From contig CAIIXF020000008.1 of NCBI GenBank assembly GCA_903813345.2, positions 5,157,341-5,221,340 on the forward strand: a stretch of 64,000 nt of DNA, given 5' to 3'. Under the pieces are notes generated by a model that had not been told where the DNA came from, ran no database searches, and was given only the letters and a program-made list of their open reading frames with translations. Of this stretch, positions 15,001-24,900 are shown piece by piece. Positions within the stretch are counted from its first letter, which is position 1; every line of letters starts with the position of its first letter. A program made the position numbers and the translations under genes. The stretch comes from Owenia fusiformis. Taxonomy: Eukaryota > Annelida > Polychaeta > Sabellida > Oweniidae.

Positions 15001-18000
15001 GTAGCTCTGTTAGAGAAAGAATTTTCAAGATGGAGGCTGAATTTTAAAATGGCAGTCATTTTTCGTAAAAAATGTAATCTTTAATGACTCAAATACCAGT
15101 TGACAGATTTGGTTCAAATTTTATATGCTGAGTTTAGGGACACAGTAGCTCTGTTCAAGAAAGAATTTTCAAGATAGTGGCTGAATTTCAAAATGGCTGC
15201 CATTTTTCAGAAAAACATAATGATAACTCAAGAACCAGTTTATGGATTTGGTTCAAATTTTGTAAAACCTGTCTAAGTGGAACTCCTTCAGGAACTGTTC
15301 CAAACCATGAGAGGATTTATGTCTTCATAAAGTACACTGGAAATTCCAATGTAAACAACTTTAACTAAAATTTTGTTCTTATGGCATGTACAGTTTACAG
15401 AGTCAATATCTACTGATACATTTTATTCCCTGATCTACCAGTGTACAACAGATTCACAAACTTCTGTTCTTACAGTAATATTAGTTATACTTTTGAATCA
15501 CTGAGATTTCCTTCACTTTATTGTCAGCATTTCTTTTACATAGTTGCTTAACTGCGTTCCTATAATCTGTCTGATATATGCCACATGATTGGATTGATAG
15601 CTGAGTTGAGGCGTGCTATCATTGTGACAAGGCTCCATGTTACCCGAGGCATTGGTACGTTTTCATAATCCAATAACACTGCTATTGCAAAAGGCAGCAA
15701 TATGAAACACAAGAACGATGTGTTATTCATTCCTGAGTTAAAATTTTCTATGTCCATTGCAGCAATACTTTTAAGCTGTTTCCGTACAATCACTAGTATC
15801 TTTATATAAATTGCGATTATCAATGTATTAATCAAAATCATCACTATAAACACTATCATGCCAAACACTTTAGGTGTGTGGAATAGTTTTTTCTTTACCA
15901 TAGCTGCAACTATTAATCCATTGCCACAATCAACGAAAAAGTTCATATTTTAATAGTTTTTTCTAAGTATAACTTTGCGTTTATATTTCTGAGGAATTTG
16001 CATTAACATTCATATTTCTGACAGCTACATAGCCACTAGTTTAGAATCTGAATAATGGGAATGTTGTAGCGTAGCCAGGATGAGGCAGATGGCTTGCCTC
16101 GTCGCTTTTGAACAGGTTTGGAAATATGTTTTCGCCTCAGTTTTTTTCCTCGCTGCATCACAGGATGTGTGTGCATAATGCTGATTTATTATTAATGAGT
16201 GGCAAAAAGTGACAAGTAATTTAACTGAACAGGAATTGGAGCGGTTTTGTTGAAATTTTGTAAATACTTAGACCAATATTAAACTGTCTAATCATAATTT
16301 GGCTAAAAAATAGCCATTTCTAAAAATGGCAACTATGACTGTTCAATGGGATTTGCTATACCTTGGCGTTGCTGTTATCTTGTTCATTTTATTTGATCAT
16401 AACATATAAATCTCATGTAATGGTCATGTTCCTATGTCATGGATGTATTGTGTTCATTCACATTTAGTAATAGATTTGAAATAGTGGGTGGGCTAACGTC
16501 ATTAACAATCAATGTAACAACACTTTGAACTGTGTCATTGTTAAGTTGTTATTAAATTGTTAGGTAATAATGGCAGAAAATTTTATTTAGCACACAACGA
16601 TTGTAAACTCATGTAAACAAATGACCCATTAAATGATCAATGTTAAACCATGTTACATAACTAACATTCAAAACTTGAATAAAGCTCAGAAAGTTAAAAG
16701 AAATTAGTTGCATACTTTGTGAATCTAGATGACTGATGCTATTAACCAGGGAAAGTCTTTGACTACTTACTATTTTTATTTGTTGTACTAAATGCACTTA
16801 TCATTGATATGAATTCAAACAATTCAATGGTAAGTTAGTTATGTCCATTATAAATAGTCATTCATAAATAGTCATTCATAAATAATCAGCTTCATAAATG
16901 GTGAATATTAGGTTTCATATAATTTTCTAGCATTGACAAAAAAAGAATTGGCAAAAAATCCTGGAAAGATCACTTTTTTCAGCAAACAAAAAATCACAAT
17001 GCCCATCTATTCAGAACACACATCATTAGAATTCCATGTTTTAATCAGGAATTGAATGTACATTTTGTAAGTAAGAGACATAAATTTTTATATTGCATTG
17101 CAGAAACTAGACCTGTAGACTTTTAACACTTCATTGATAATTTATTCCAGAGTTCAGTCAGGATTGGAGGGCTTGAATACCCAATGGGAGATGTCCCTTC
17201 AGTCATTCTCTACCTTAAACCAGAGACTTAGCTTCGCTAGTGGGCGGGTGGAGATTCTACAAGGTGAAATTATATCTTACCATCAAGTTGTTTCACTCAA
17301 AAGATGTTCTTCCAAAAACATTTTTATATCTTTGATAAATTAATGGATTCATCATTTTGACCCACCTGCAACTCATAATGCTTTTCTGTATATCTATGAA
17401 ATATATACAAGAATGAATATGTATATAACTTCAAATAAAAAATGAAATGAATAGTCATCATCAATATTTCTCAAATAACTTTCAGCTCAATTTGCACGAA
17501 AACAAGCCTTGACGAGACTCCATCATGGCTCAGTGCTGCCATCTAGAGATGATAACCTATCTACCAGATCTACACAAACAGAGGATGTCTCAGGAACAGT
17601 GTACAACTCTGAACTTGAGCAAGTCACTCTGGAGCGAGACTCTCTAGCTGCACAAGTAAAGAATGACGCCCAAGCTATGGAAACCAAGTATAACACAATA
17701 AAACATCAATGTAAGACCTGAACTGTAGGAACTATATTGTCATATTCAAATTGTCAAATGCAGGCCATGTCTCTACTCATTATTGGCATCTTTAATGCAA
17801 CTCATAGCAGGTCATTATTTGCCTTCAATGTCAACCAACTTAATGAACAAAATGGATTGATATGACAAGGCTAATGTTATTGACATTGCTAATGTCATTG
17901 ATGTTCTAGATGATACAGCTGTAGAGGACATGCAAAGGCGTATGAGAGATCTCAATGAAGAGAGGGACCATGCAACACAGGTCTGTTCACTTTAGCAATA

Positions 18001-20660
18001 AACAGGTTGTATAATCCTACACTTGGCTATTTTTAAACTTTTAGTGTGCTATCATAAACGAATAACTACACAAATTTAATATGATTAATTTGGTAAAACA
18101 AGTGAGTGGTTGCAAAAGCTCACCATGTGAGCTAAAAAACAACATACAGTATTTTTATTCCAGAAATATGACGCCATTTGCGCAGAGCTTGACAAAGTGA
18201 ATGTAAGCAGACAAGAACTGGAAGAAACTGTAAATGGCCTGAGACTGGATATTAAGAGGTTGAAGGCAGATCATGAAAAGGGTACATTGACTATTTCAGT
18301 TTGTTTTAAATAGCACTTATAAAGTTGATTGTGTATGTTGTAGAATGTGAACATCTGGAAAACAGTACAACACAAAGTTTATATTTAAAATAAAGGATTC
18401 TGTGTAAATGGAATGTTTTGGTAGCATTAAGATGTTACAATGAACAATTAATGATATAAAATGGAATATTTCTTTCACAAAGTTAAACAAGGAAAAAGTC
18501 GAACACCTCCATAAGTGGAATATTCAAAGTCCTTTAACCCAATATCTCAATGTAAAATGAACCTCTGTAAGTGGAACACCTCCCAAATGGAACACAATTT
18601 TGAAGTACCAAAAGTGATCCACTTACACAGATTTTGCTTTATTTCCATGTAAAATTAATTTCTTTCAAACGGAATTTCAAATTTGCATTTAGATGTAGAC
18701 AGGTCAAGGCGAGATGAGAGAGGCAAGATGGAGGAAGAATTCCGCCAAATTGAAATAAAACTGAATGATGCATTAAAGGAACAAACTAAAGCAAGTGAGT
18801 GGGGAAAATAAAGTTTAATGTCGCATTTGAACTCCTAGGGATCTGCCTTCAAGAATACTTATTGCCCAACTTCAGGCTACATATCTGCAGTTTACACCTG
18901 TTTTCAGTTGTCACTTTGCATTGATTTGACCAGATTGAGATGCTAATCTTTTGTTTTTTACCTATCAGGTCATGAATTTTGGCCATTTTGGAAAATTTTG
19001 ATTTATGAAAATCTGGGAAGATCATTGAGAAACAGGCGGTAAATTACAACTCTGCTATTATACTAATATGTGAACTGAAAATCTACAAAATTTCTATGCT
19101 AGGCCCAAATGACAGGCCTTGTGAATTTTTTTTCAATTATTTCCCCTTTTGGAGAAGACATCTATGATCCTTCTTCATTGGAGAATAAATGTTTGAGATT
19201 ATAAGGAATGATTTTGTTGATTACATTGATTTTGAAGCAGTTTCTACCTTGAATAACATATTAATAATGATAAAGTCAAGCAAATGCAATCAAGTAATAG
19301 GCTATAAGTAGACATAGAAGTAAAACATTGTTCTTGCAGTTGTACAAAGCAGGCAGGTGGAGAGGCAGGCAGCTAGGGATAAAACCAGAGCTACTGAAGC
19401 ACTCAAATCTCTGCAGATGACATATGAGGACACTATTCAACAACTTCATACCCAAATACGAACCATAGATGCAGAGCGCAACATGCTAATGGTAGGGCTA
19501 AGATGACTTATAGGGCTTTTACATGGGTCTATGTTTATGACAGTACATTTAACATAAATAATGACATAATTTTTTAAATCTTTTCACAATGCTTTGTCTG
19601 TTCAACTGCAGTTAGCTCAGGATAAAACCCCTTTGCTGAATAATAGACTTCACTTTATAGTGTAATACCTTCTAATTCTTTGTGAGCGAGCTTTAAATTC
19701 ACAAATGCAAATAATTAGTTCTTGGTCTCCGGTTTTGTATTCTGACATCATCAATCAAATGAACTTTCATAGATTGGGAAGTTAACCAAGAGTTATACAT
19801 TCATCAAAACAGTTTCATAGGATCTGGTCATCATCAATGATGTTTTCATTTACTGCCTTGATTTACTGTGCAACTGCTTTGGGGATATCAGAGGATTGTG
19901 GAAATTGTCCAGCCATGTTGTTTCTGTCATACAGGCCACTGTGAAGCAAGAAGGTCTGATTGGGAAGTACAAATCTCAGCATCCTCCACCTGTAGATTCA
20001 AGTGACACATCAACAGACACACACCAGTTAAAAACATTCCAAACTGAGACACTCAAACAAAGAACAAGGACACATGAGGACACACCAAAAGGAGAAAATA
20101 AAGACACCAGAGAAGGTAACATTTCAGGTTGTTCAAGAAGTTCAATGATCTTGCTCTAAAAGTTTTAATTTGCAATTGCAGAAACGTTCAAGTGAGTAAC
20201 CATCCTAAAATGCGGCTAAAATGTGCTGATATTTGGTACTGTAATTAAACAACTACAGGGCCAAATGTCAACAGATCTCAATTATATTTCCAGAATAGTT
20301 GAACATAAGAAAGCTTTTTTCTGTAAAAATTAAATGATATAAAAGATAAAAATAAAAGGTTTTAAAGTGAAATTAAGATTAACTTCATATTTAACGACCA
20401 GTTCTTGTCTTATATTGTAGTATTCTTATTCAATACAGAATTCTAGCTTCGGCAAGAGTATGACTTTTTAAACATAATGCAGTGCCAAGGATTATATAAA
20501 CACTCGTTAAATGTACATACATTCTCTCCTTGTATATGTTGTTAAATCAAAAAGTTGCTTTTAAATTGTTTCAGGAGCAATAGGATTAGGAGATATGCTG
20601 CAAGATGTTAGGACATTAGCTGCAGAACTGGTTAGCTCATCTGATGAACAGCCCCAATAG
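1..20660 (+). CDS. CCHCR1: CCHCR1 (coiled-coil alpha-helical rod protein 1), 3' 17 exons; 5' end outside window
   Basis: Exons by eye: 1-75, 490-747, 1166-1353, 1570-1705, 2083-2190, 2416-2459, 2969-3056, 3454-3564, 4406-4512, 17151-17263, 17486-17710, 17910-17980, 18164-18281, 18693-18794, 19340-19491, 19935-20115, 20575-20660. They sum to 2163 nt, 720 codons plus TAG, with every phase matching and no internal stop. The product is almost wholly heptad-like coiled coil. Blocks match vertebrate CCHCR1 as I recall it: RWREKVFVLLIQQK (exons 6/7), LNQRLSFASGRVEIL then ARKQALTRLHHGS (exons 10/11), TVKQEGLIGKYKSQ (exon 16), and a short C-terminal helix GDMLQDVRTLAAELVSS (exon 17). Human CCHCR1 is about 780 residues, so perhaps 60-100 N-terminal residues lie upstream. 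The family is reported at centrosomes and P-bodies. The intron 4513-17150 is unusually long and contains antisense GPCR genes and nested transposons. Exon borders may be off by a few bases; the family call is firm. Confidence 0.9.
1776..1926 (+). repeat. Short family-1 Helentron-like element (no tandem array)
   Basis: Begins with TTTTTATGTCAC, a degenerate hairpin whose second arm is GTGGTGACATATTG, and ends GGTGGTGACATTTTGC then ATGTTAATGCCTTGTT. The same ends occur at 44782-44962 and bound the long copy at 38421-40125, so this is a minimal copy lacking the internal repeats. It lies in a CCHCR1 intron. Confidence 0.6.
2485..2855 (+). repeat. Degenerate Helentron-like remnants
   Basis: Contains a separate hairpin GGCACCC/GGGTGCC (2490-2522), then two diverged family-1 3' ends (GTGACGTTTTGCATGTTAAT at about 2710 and a GTGGTGATATTTTGC version at about 2820), each followed by GCCTTGTTT. 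Probably overlapping fragments of several insertions within the CCHCR1 intron before the RWREKVF exon. Confidence 0.45.
3080..3272 (-). repeat. Short interspersed element with CAGGCC(Y)GTAGCCAGGG end
   Basis: On the minus strand it begins CAGGCCTGTAGCCAGGGGG, followed by text about GTTCG/GGCCAAAAA and AATCATGCAGTTTT. The same order in plus orientation is seen at 56308-56490. Two dispersed copies in introns of different genes show a mobile family, SINE-like or MITE-like; I see no clear A/B boxes. The poly-C run is part of the element. Confidence 0.5.
3609..3797. repeat. MITE with GATCC-containing terminal inverted repeats
   Basis: Left end CAGTGGCAGATCCAGGGGC and right end CCTGGATCCGCCCCTGG are approximate inverted complements, 189 bp apart, with C-rich tracts inside each end. 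Non-coding; it lies in a CCHCR1 intron. Confidence 0.55.
4780..5385. repeat. Imperfect terminal-inverted-repeat element (~600 bp)
   Basis: Left end GGGACCCATTTTTGTACC...GCGAACATTCG is mirrored by a right end CGAACGTTCGTTACC...ACAAAAACGGGCCCC. No reading frame. It sits at the 5' side of the 12.6 kb CCHCR1 intron, just downstream of the antisense GPCR. Confidence 0.45.
5795..6778 (-). CDS. Class A (rhodopsin-like) G-protein-coupled receptor, orphan
   Basis: An uninterrupted 327-residue frame with seven hydrophobic segments. Landmarks in order: N-glycosylation site NVT near residue 7; TM1 with GN (CGNGLILAAIV); TM2 acidic residue in TTIDFIAG; an extracellular Cys (KTYCPISYS) that can pair with the Cys in HDMECIVNE; ERY at the end of TM3 in place of DRY; TM6 with SWLP in place of the common CWxP; TM7 NPAINPIIY; and a short basic tail. 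Length and single exon are usual for invertebrate orphan class A receptors. I cannot name the ligand; the weak resemblance is to amine/adenosine/melatonin-type receptors. The gene lies wholly inside a CCHCR1 intron on the opposite strand, and a decayed paralogue sits about 9 kb away in the same intron and orientation. The start Met at 6778 has another in-frame Met five codons later. Confidence 0.88.
   Translation of the reverse strand: MNTYIMNVTANNGLHLTNSNYLTIILTLIDIVMIICGNGLILAAIVKKNLLQTPTHILVAIVTTIDFIAGCFAAPIHLYSRVFNKTYCPISYSVMYLTMYTSSNVVFLIAIERYFAILHPFIYQKWMTLKRIKWAGGVACAIPFLHLIYLPIFYTSPPGMEILENVHDMECIVNEVYPKIFGMILFLEMIFIGTLIVGIYMKILVIVRKQLKSIAAMDIKRFDTGIKTTQDRDLRKSVKKTLFLCFIAYFLIISWLPFAIAVILEYYNVSSTRVVWSLVLMTACLNPAINPIIYAVYQKDYRNAIKQLWKRNNGNDVEEISIDQTYN
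6779..7589. other. Intronic stretch upstream of the GPCR; no gene seen
   Basis: AT-rich sequence between the GPCR start and the Helentron-like element. It should hold the GPCR promoter, but I see no convincing TATA box or upstream exon. Small open frames here have no recognisable content. Confidence 0.4.
8640..10690 (+). repeat. Left arm: ~365 bp tandem repeats (about 5.5 units)
   Basis: The landmark TATTATTTAATGTTTTTCAG recurs at about 8697, 9061, 9429 (variant), 9794 and 10139, a spacing of 364, 368, 365 and 345 bp. Each unit also carries AGAGCTTTCAGATCTCCCC and ATGCTGACTGGTTG. Units decay towards the centre. The right arm at 12280-13890 holds the same unit inverted. Confidence 0.75.
10922..11953. 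mobile_element. Mariner-type MITE at the centre of the foldback element
   Basis: TA-flanked ends CAGGGTGTCCGGAAAGTAAA and, inverted, TTTACTTCCCGGACACCCTG, with inverted similarity of roughly 40 bp on each side. About 1.03 kb, no transposase frame seen. TA target duplication and CAGGGTG ends are typical of Tc1/mariner derivatives. Confidence 0.7.
12280..13890 (-). repeat. Right arm: ~365 bp tandem repeats, inverted (about 4.4 units)
   Basis: GGGGTAGGGGAGATCTGAAA (complement of the left-arm landmark) recurs at about 12860, 13230 and 13595, spaced near 365 bp, each followed by a block such as AAACTCAAGATAT. Together with the left arm this makes a palindrome whose stem could exceed 1.5 kb. Confidence 0.75.
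14780..15290 (+). repeat. Third tandem array, ~105-145 bp units
   Basis: About four units marked by AACTCAAATACCAGTTGAC and GATTTGGTTCAAATTTTATA, each with a TTTCAAAATGGC segment. It resembles the inside of another Helentron-like element whose ends I cannot place, adjoining the 3' end of the family-4 element. Confidence 0.55.
15481..15946 (-). pseudogene. Decayed paralogue of the 5795-6778 GPCR
   Basis: Minus-strand frame resembles the intact receptor: CGNGLIVAAMVKKKLFHTP (TM1), then directly KVFGMIVFIVMIL (TM5), KILVIVRKQLKSIAAMDI (ICL3, nearly identical), LPFAIAVLLDYENV (TM6) and LNSAINPI (TM7). TM2-TM4, including the ERY motif and both extracellular cysteines, are missing. A frameshift follows NPI: the tail continues in another frame as YRNAVKQLCKRNADNKVKE and ends TAA at 15481. 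A segment of ICL3 is also lost. It cannot make a seven-helix receptor. Same orientation as the intact gene, so a tandem or segmental duplicate later separated by transposon growth. Confidence 0.85.
16190..16390 (+). repeat. Family-4 3'-end fragment
   Basis: GGAGCGGTTTTGTTGAAATT is a diverged array unit, and GTTCAATGGGATTTGCTATA then CCTTGGCGTTGCTGTT is a diverged version of the 3' end at 14631-14674. A short relic. Confidence 0.5.
18488..18640. repeat. MITE relic (GTGGAACACCTCC type)
   Basis: GTCGAACACCTCCATAAGTG ... CCACTTACACAGATTTTGC is related to the TACAGTAAAACCTGT elements elsewhere in the window, with the same alternation of 'hollow' ATTC/GTGGAA and AACACCTC motifs. It lies in a CCHCR1 intron. 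Confidence 0.4.
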
Positions 20661-21240
20661 TCACATTGGAGGTTTCAGTGAATAGTCATATTGACAGTCT
20701 CAATGAATAGTCATATTGACAGTCTCAGTGAAAAGTCATATTGACAGTCTCAGTGAATAGTCATATTGACAGTCTCAGTGAATAGTCATATTGACAGTCT
20801 AAGTGAAAAATCATATTGACAGTCTCAATGAATAGTCATATTGACAGTCTCAATGAAGTCATATTTACAGTCTCAGTGAATAGTCATATTGACAGTCTAA
20901 GTGAAAAGTAATGTTGACAGTCTCAATGAATAGTCATATTGACAGTCTCAGTGAAAAGTCATATTGACAGTCTCAGTGAAGTCATATTGACAGTCTCAGT
21001 GAAAAGTCAAATTGACAGTCTCAGTGAATAGTCATATTGACAGTCTCAGTGAAAAGTCATATTGACAGTCTCAATGAATAGTCATATTGACAGTCTAAGT
21101 GAAAAGTCATATTGACAGTCTCAGTGAAAAGTCAAATTGACAGTCTCAGTGAATAGTCATATTGACAGTCTCAGTGAAAAGTCATATTGACAGTCTCAAT
21201 GAATAGTCATATTGACAGTCTGAGTTAAAAGCCATATCGT
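20661..21240 (+). repeat. 25 bp minisatellite in the CCHCR1 3' UTR
   Basis: About 22-23 copies of a 25 bp unit, consensus TAGTCATATTGACAGTCTCAG plus TGAA. Copies differ by AATAG/AAAAG and by occasional 22 bp units lacking AAT. The first degenerate unit starts right after the TAG at 20658-20660. Copies are too alike and lack unique spacers, so this is not a CRISPR. Probably transcribed in the mRNA tail. Confidence 0.9.
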
Positions 21241-21908
21241 CAGCCTAAAAACAAATTGTATGTCAGGAGATGTTGGCCTTTAAAAAGAGGACACTTTTAA
21301 TCTGATAGAATGAATCAGTTAATATTTTGTTATAGTTTTAGGGGAAAGGGGGTCAACCTGAAATATTGACCTTGTCCCTGATAGTGCCATAAATATAATA
21401 TTGTAACAAACACAATATAATTTATTTAACTTAAACCGTGCAAGTTCTTTATTCCTTTATTGCACATGACTTACAGATTTGATTCATAAATATCATAAAG
21501 TATCATAAATAGGGAAAATAAAATTGCTAATACAGCTAAGAGGTACAGTCAATGCGCATAGACAAATAATTTCTTATGAAGATAAATTTGAAGAAAGGAT
21601 GTCTCTTTTTCATGGTGAACACCTAAGTATTAATTTTGCGTTATTTTATAAATCAGCAATGAGCATATAAGATGTCTATCTATTTGAACTCGACCAAGTA
21701 AAAATAAGTATCTACATCATGTACTTTATTTATCTAAAACGCATTGTTCATTATTGTTTGAACTTGTAAAATCATTAATAAAATGTGGTTCAAATAAAGA
21801 CCTTAAAAATTTTACCATAATACTTTTACATCTTTAATACCATGTAAACATGATAAATGCACCAAGACGTAAATTCAAATAATTATCAGTCTACATGTAT
21901 ATTTCACT
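21241..21908. other. Convergent 3' ends of CCHCR1 (+) and the F-box gene (-)
   Basis: No coding sequence. AATAAA occurs on + at 21777-21782 and 21793-21798; on - (TTTATT on +) at 21421-21426 and 21725-21730. Any of these could be poly(A) signals. If the distal ones are used, the two transcripts would overlap tail to tail. Confidence 0.5.
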
Positions 21909-24900
21909 TCAATGTGTTTGGATTTTTGGTCTCAGAGCTGGCCTAGCCTTATACCTAGTCACAATAGGTTTCCTATAAACACTGACAACATTACAATCCA
22001 CTGTTATTTTGAATGGTAATGACTCATTCGTTTTGTCCTTTGGTGTTACAGTGAGTTCTCCAACCCCTCCACTACAGTCATTTATTGTAACATTAACATC
22101 CGACTCGGATTTCAAGACCCCCTTGGCTATCATTTCACTCAAAGGGCCAAGCTTTATTGTTCGATCGATTATTTGCATATTGCTAACATAGCTCAGGTGT
22201 AGTTCTGTGATATTCTCTGAATATTGCCTCAGATTGAAGAGTTCTTTCCATGAGATTTTCCGAAATTGCTGATAAAAGTACCGGTATCTGAAAAAATATA
22301 TCAGAAATATTTTTTGATGCGTTTAGAATGGAATATTTTGTCTTTACAATAGTCCAAGCTGAGCAATAGTGGCTGTTTATATGAAGGCCTACTCTGCAAA
22401 AATTACTCAAACAAAGTGAAGAAAGCCATCAAACAAAAATAAATTCATGATTTCATAAAAAATAAAACATATCTTTTTAATGAAATTTGGGAATTTGAAG
22501 TCAGTTTGTGAACTACAGTGAAACCTGTCTCATCTGAATGCCTCTGGGACTGGCAAAAAATGTTGGGATTAGCAGGTGCTCAAATTGCAAGGTTTTATAA
22601 ACATTTCGATCAATTGGAGAAATAAGTCTGGCATCGAGAAATAATGATCACATTGAGAGGTGTTCAGATTGGAGAGGTGTTCTGATATACAGGTTTCACT
22701 GAATATTAACAACCTCATGAACAATTCTTACCCTCCCATTTCCTGTACTTCATAATCCGACGACAAATCGCTACCTGCTACATATCGTATGTGTAAGACC
22801 TGGACGTATGGAACCTTCCTGATTATTGTTTTCAATGAGTGAATGTTAAACACCATTTTAATGGGTGTAATTATGTCTATGTTAAGGGTCCTTAGATTTC
22901 TATTAAAAGCCAATGGATTTCTGTGACATGGTGATACTAGATCCCGGAGGTCACCATCTATTTTTGAGTATCCATCGAAACAACTCATATGTAAAGTGCT
23001 TAAGTCAGGCGGCAAAACTGGTGCAGAGTACTTGCCCTGAATATTGCGTAACCCAAGTCCCACTAAGGTGCACTTTATATTAAGTTCTTTCAAATTCGAC
23101 AATTTGCCGTAATCTTGAATTTCCATATTATCTTCATAAACAGTGTCTAAGCTACACAGTGGAGATGCTGAGTACGACTTCAGGTGTGGTAACATTGCTA
23201 TCTGTTGTTCATTTGGTGGACCTGATATAGTGTGCCGTACATCTAGATGTTCCAGTCTTAGTGGTTCACATTTATCTACAACAACAAACACACATAGAAT
23301 TTAATAAATGGTATATATATCTGGTAAGAATATTAATAAAGGCCCCTTGTGTAGTTTGAAAATATAGTTTAATCATTCAGATATTATTCATCATGCCTAA
23401 GTCATTTTTGTGACATTTTTTACAAAATATGACTTTTGAAAAAAAGTTGTTCAATCATCTTATTATTCTCAAATATATGAATATCCCACCATTTTAGAAA
23501 CAAGAGTTCAGATTTTTAGATCATCAAATACTAATGCAACACTTATCAATGTCAGGAAAAGTCATATTATTTCAACCATTCAACCAAGGACATGTATACA
23601 GGGTAACCCTTTTAAAGCACATTTAATTTTTGATGTCACAATGATACGCTGTGATGTCACTCGGGTAGCAAATATTTTTACAAAAATTGTCTTTTTCTCA
23701 TACAAATATTTTCTAAATAAACGCAAAATGTTCAAAATAAGGCAACAATGTTGGCCGATCTAGGTTAAAGCTAATTTTTTTCATTTTTCAAAAATTTATG
23801 TACCATTGGATGAGAACTTAAATTTTAAAATGCTTTTTTCTCTGAATCACTTTTCTGCACTTAAGTGTTAATATCTTGCTTATTTTCCAACCAATTTTTT
23901 TTATCCTTTTTCATCACAAAATAGGATAGGCTGTATACTATGCATCAGTGTAAATTATTACTGAACCATGTATGTGAGCATGGGCTTTCAACAAGCCCAT
24001 GATGTGAGTGACAACTAAATTAACTTTTAATTTTTTTTTAAAAACTTTCAAAATCAACTTTTTGAAATCATAACATAACATAAACGCTTATCGCTGTGAA
24101 ACAAAAAATGTTCTTTAAATAATACAGAGGATACAAGAAGCAAAAAAAATATCAACTTTAAAAAACTATAAACATGATAAACAAGTGTAATAGGAATTCT
24201 ATGTAACTCCTGCAAAATGGTTTAAACAATAAAACAGTAAAATCAACACTGATGAAAACATGAACAGAATATTAAATAGGTAAATCACTTAATCTAAATT
24301 TTAACTAACAAATCAAATCTAAAGGAAGGTGTATTTTTGTTGTAGATCATGCTTAACAAAAAGTCGCTTTGAAAATTATATCAAAATGAAAAGTATATCA
24401 ATGGATTAAATATTTGAAACATGCAATCAGGTAATTCTGCTTAGGCAAGTTTTTATGCCTAATAATCACTCCACCTCGACACCTGAAAGAAAATCTTATT
24501 AATCTGCTGCCCATCATATATCAAAAACACAAATAACATGTTGCATGCAAAACATTTATCTATTATTAACTATAGATATTTCAAAGTTTATCCTTGCATC
24601 AATCAACTGCATATACCCCTTCTCCAAGTCAATATACATTGAAACTCGGGATAAACCATTATGAGGTTTTAACGCTGTACTCGAGGCAAGTTTCATCAAC
24701 ATTAAATTAAAGACCACCATCATATTCAAGATGGATTGATGTCCTATGATCAATGCCACTGGATGCCTGTGTATCATATCTATAGGAAACCTGCAAAATA
24801 TAATAATGTAATTAAGGATTTAAGCCCTGAACTCAGTGCAATGTGTGCTGAATCATTCCATTGAAGGTGTTGTTTCCAAATATTTGTATGACCACACAGC

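Noticed and set aside
20661-21240. Regular 25 bp repeats resembling a CRISPR array
   Set aside because: Units abut with no unique spacers, in a eukaryotic 3' UTR; it is a minisatellite.
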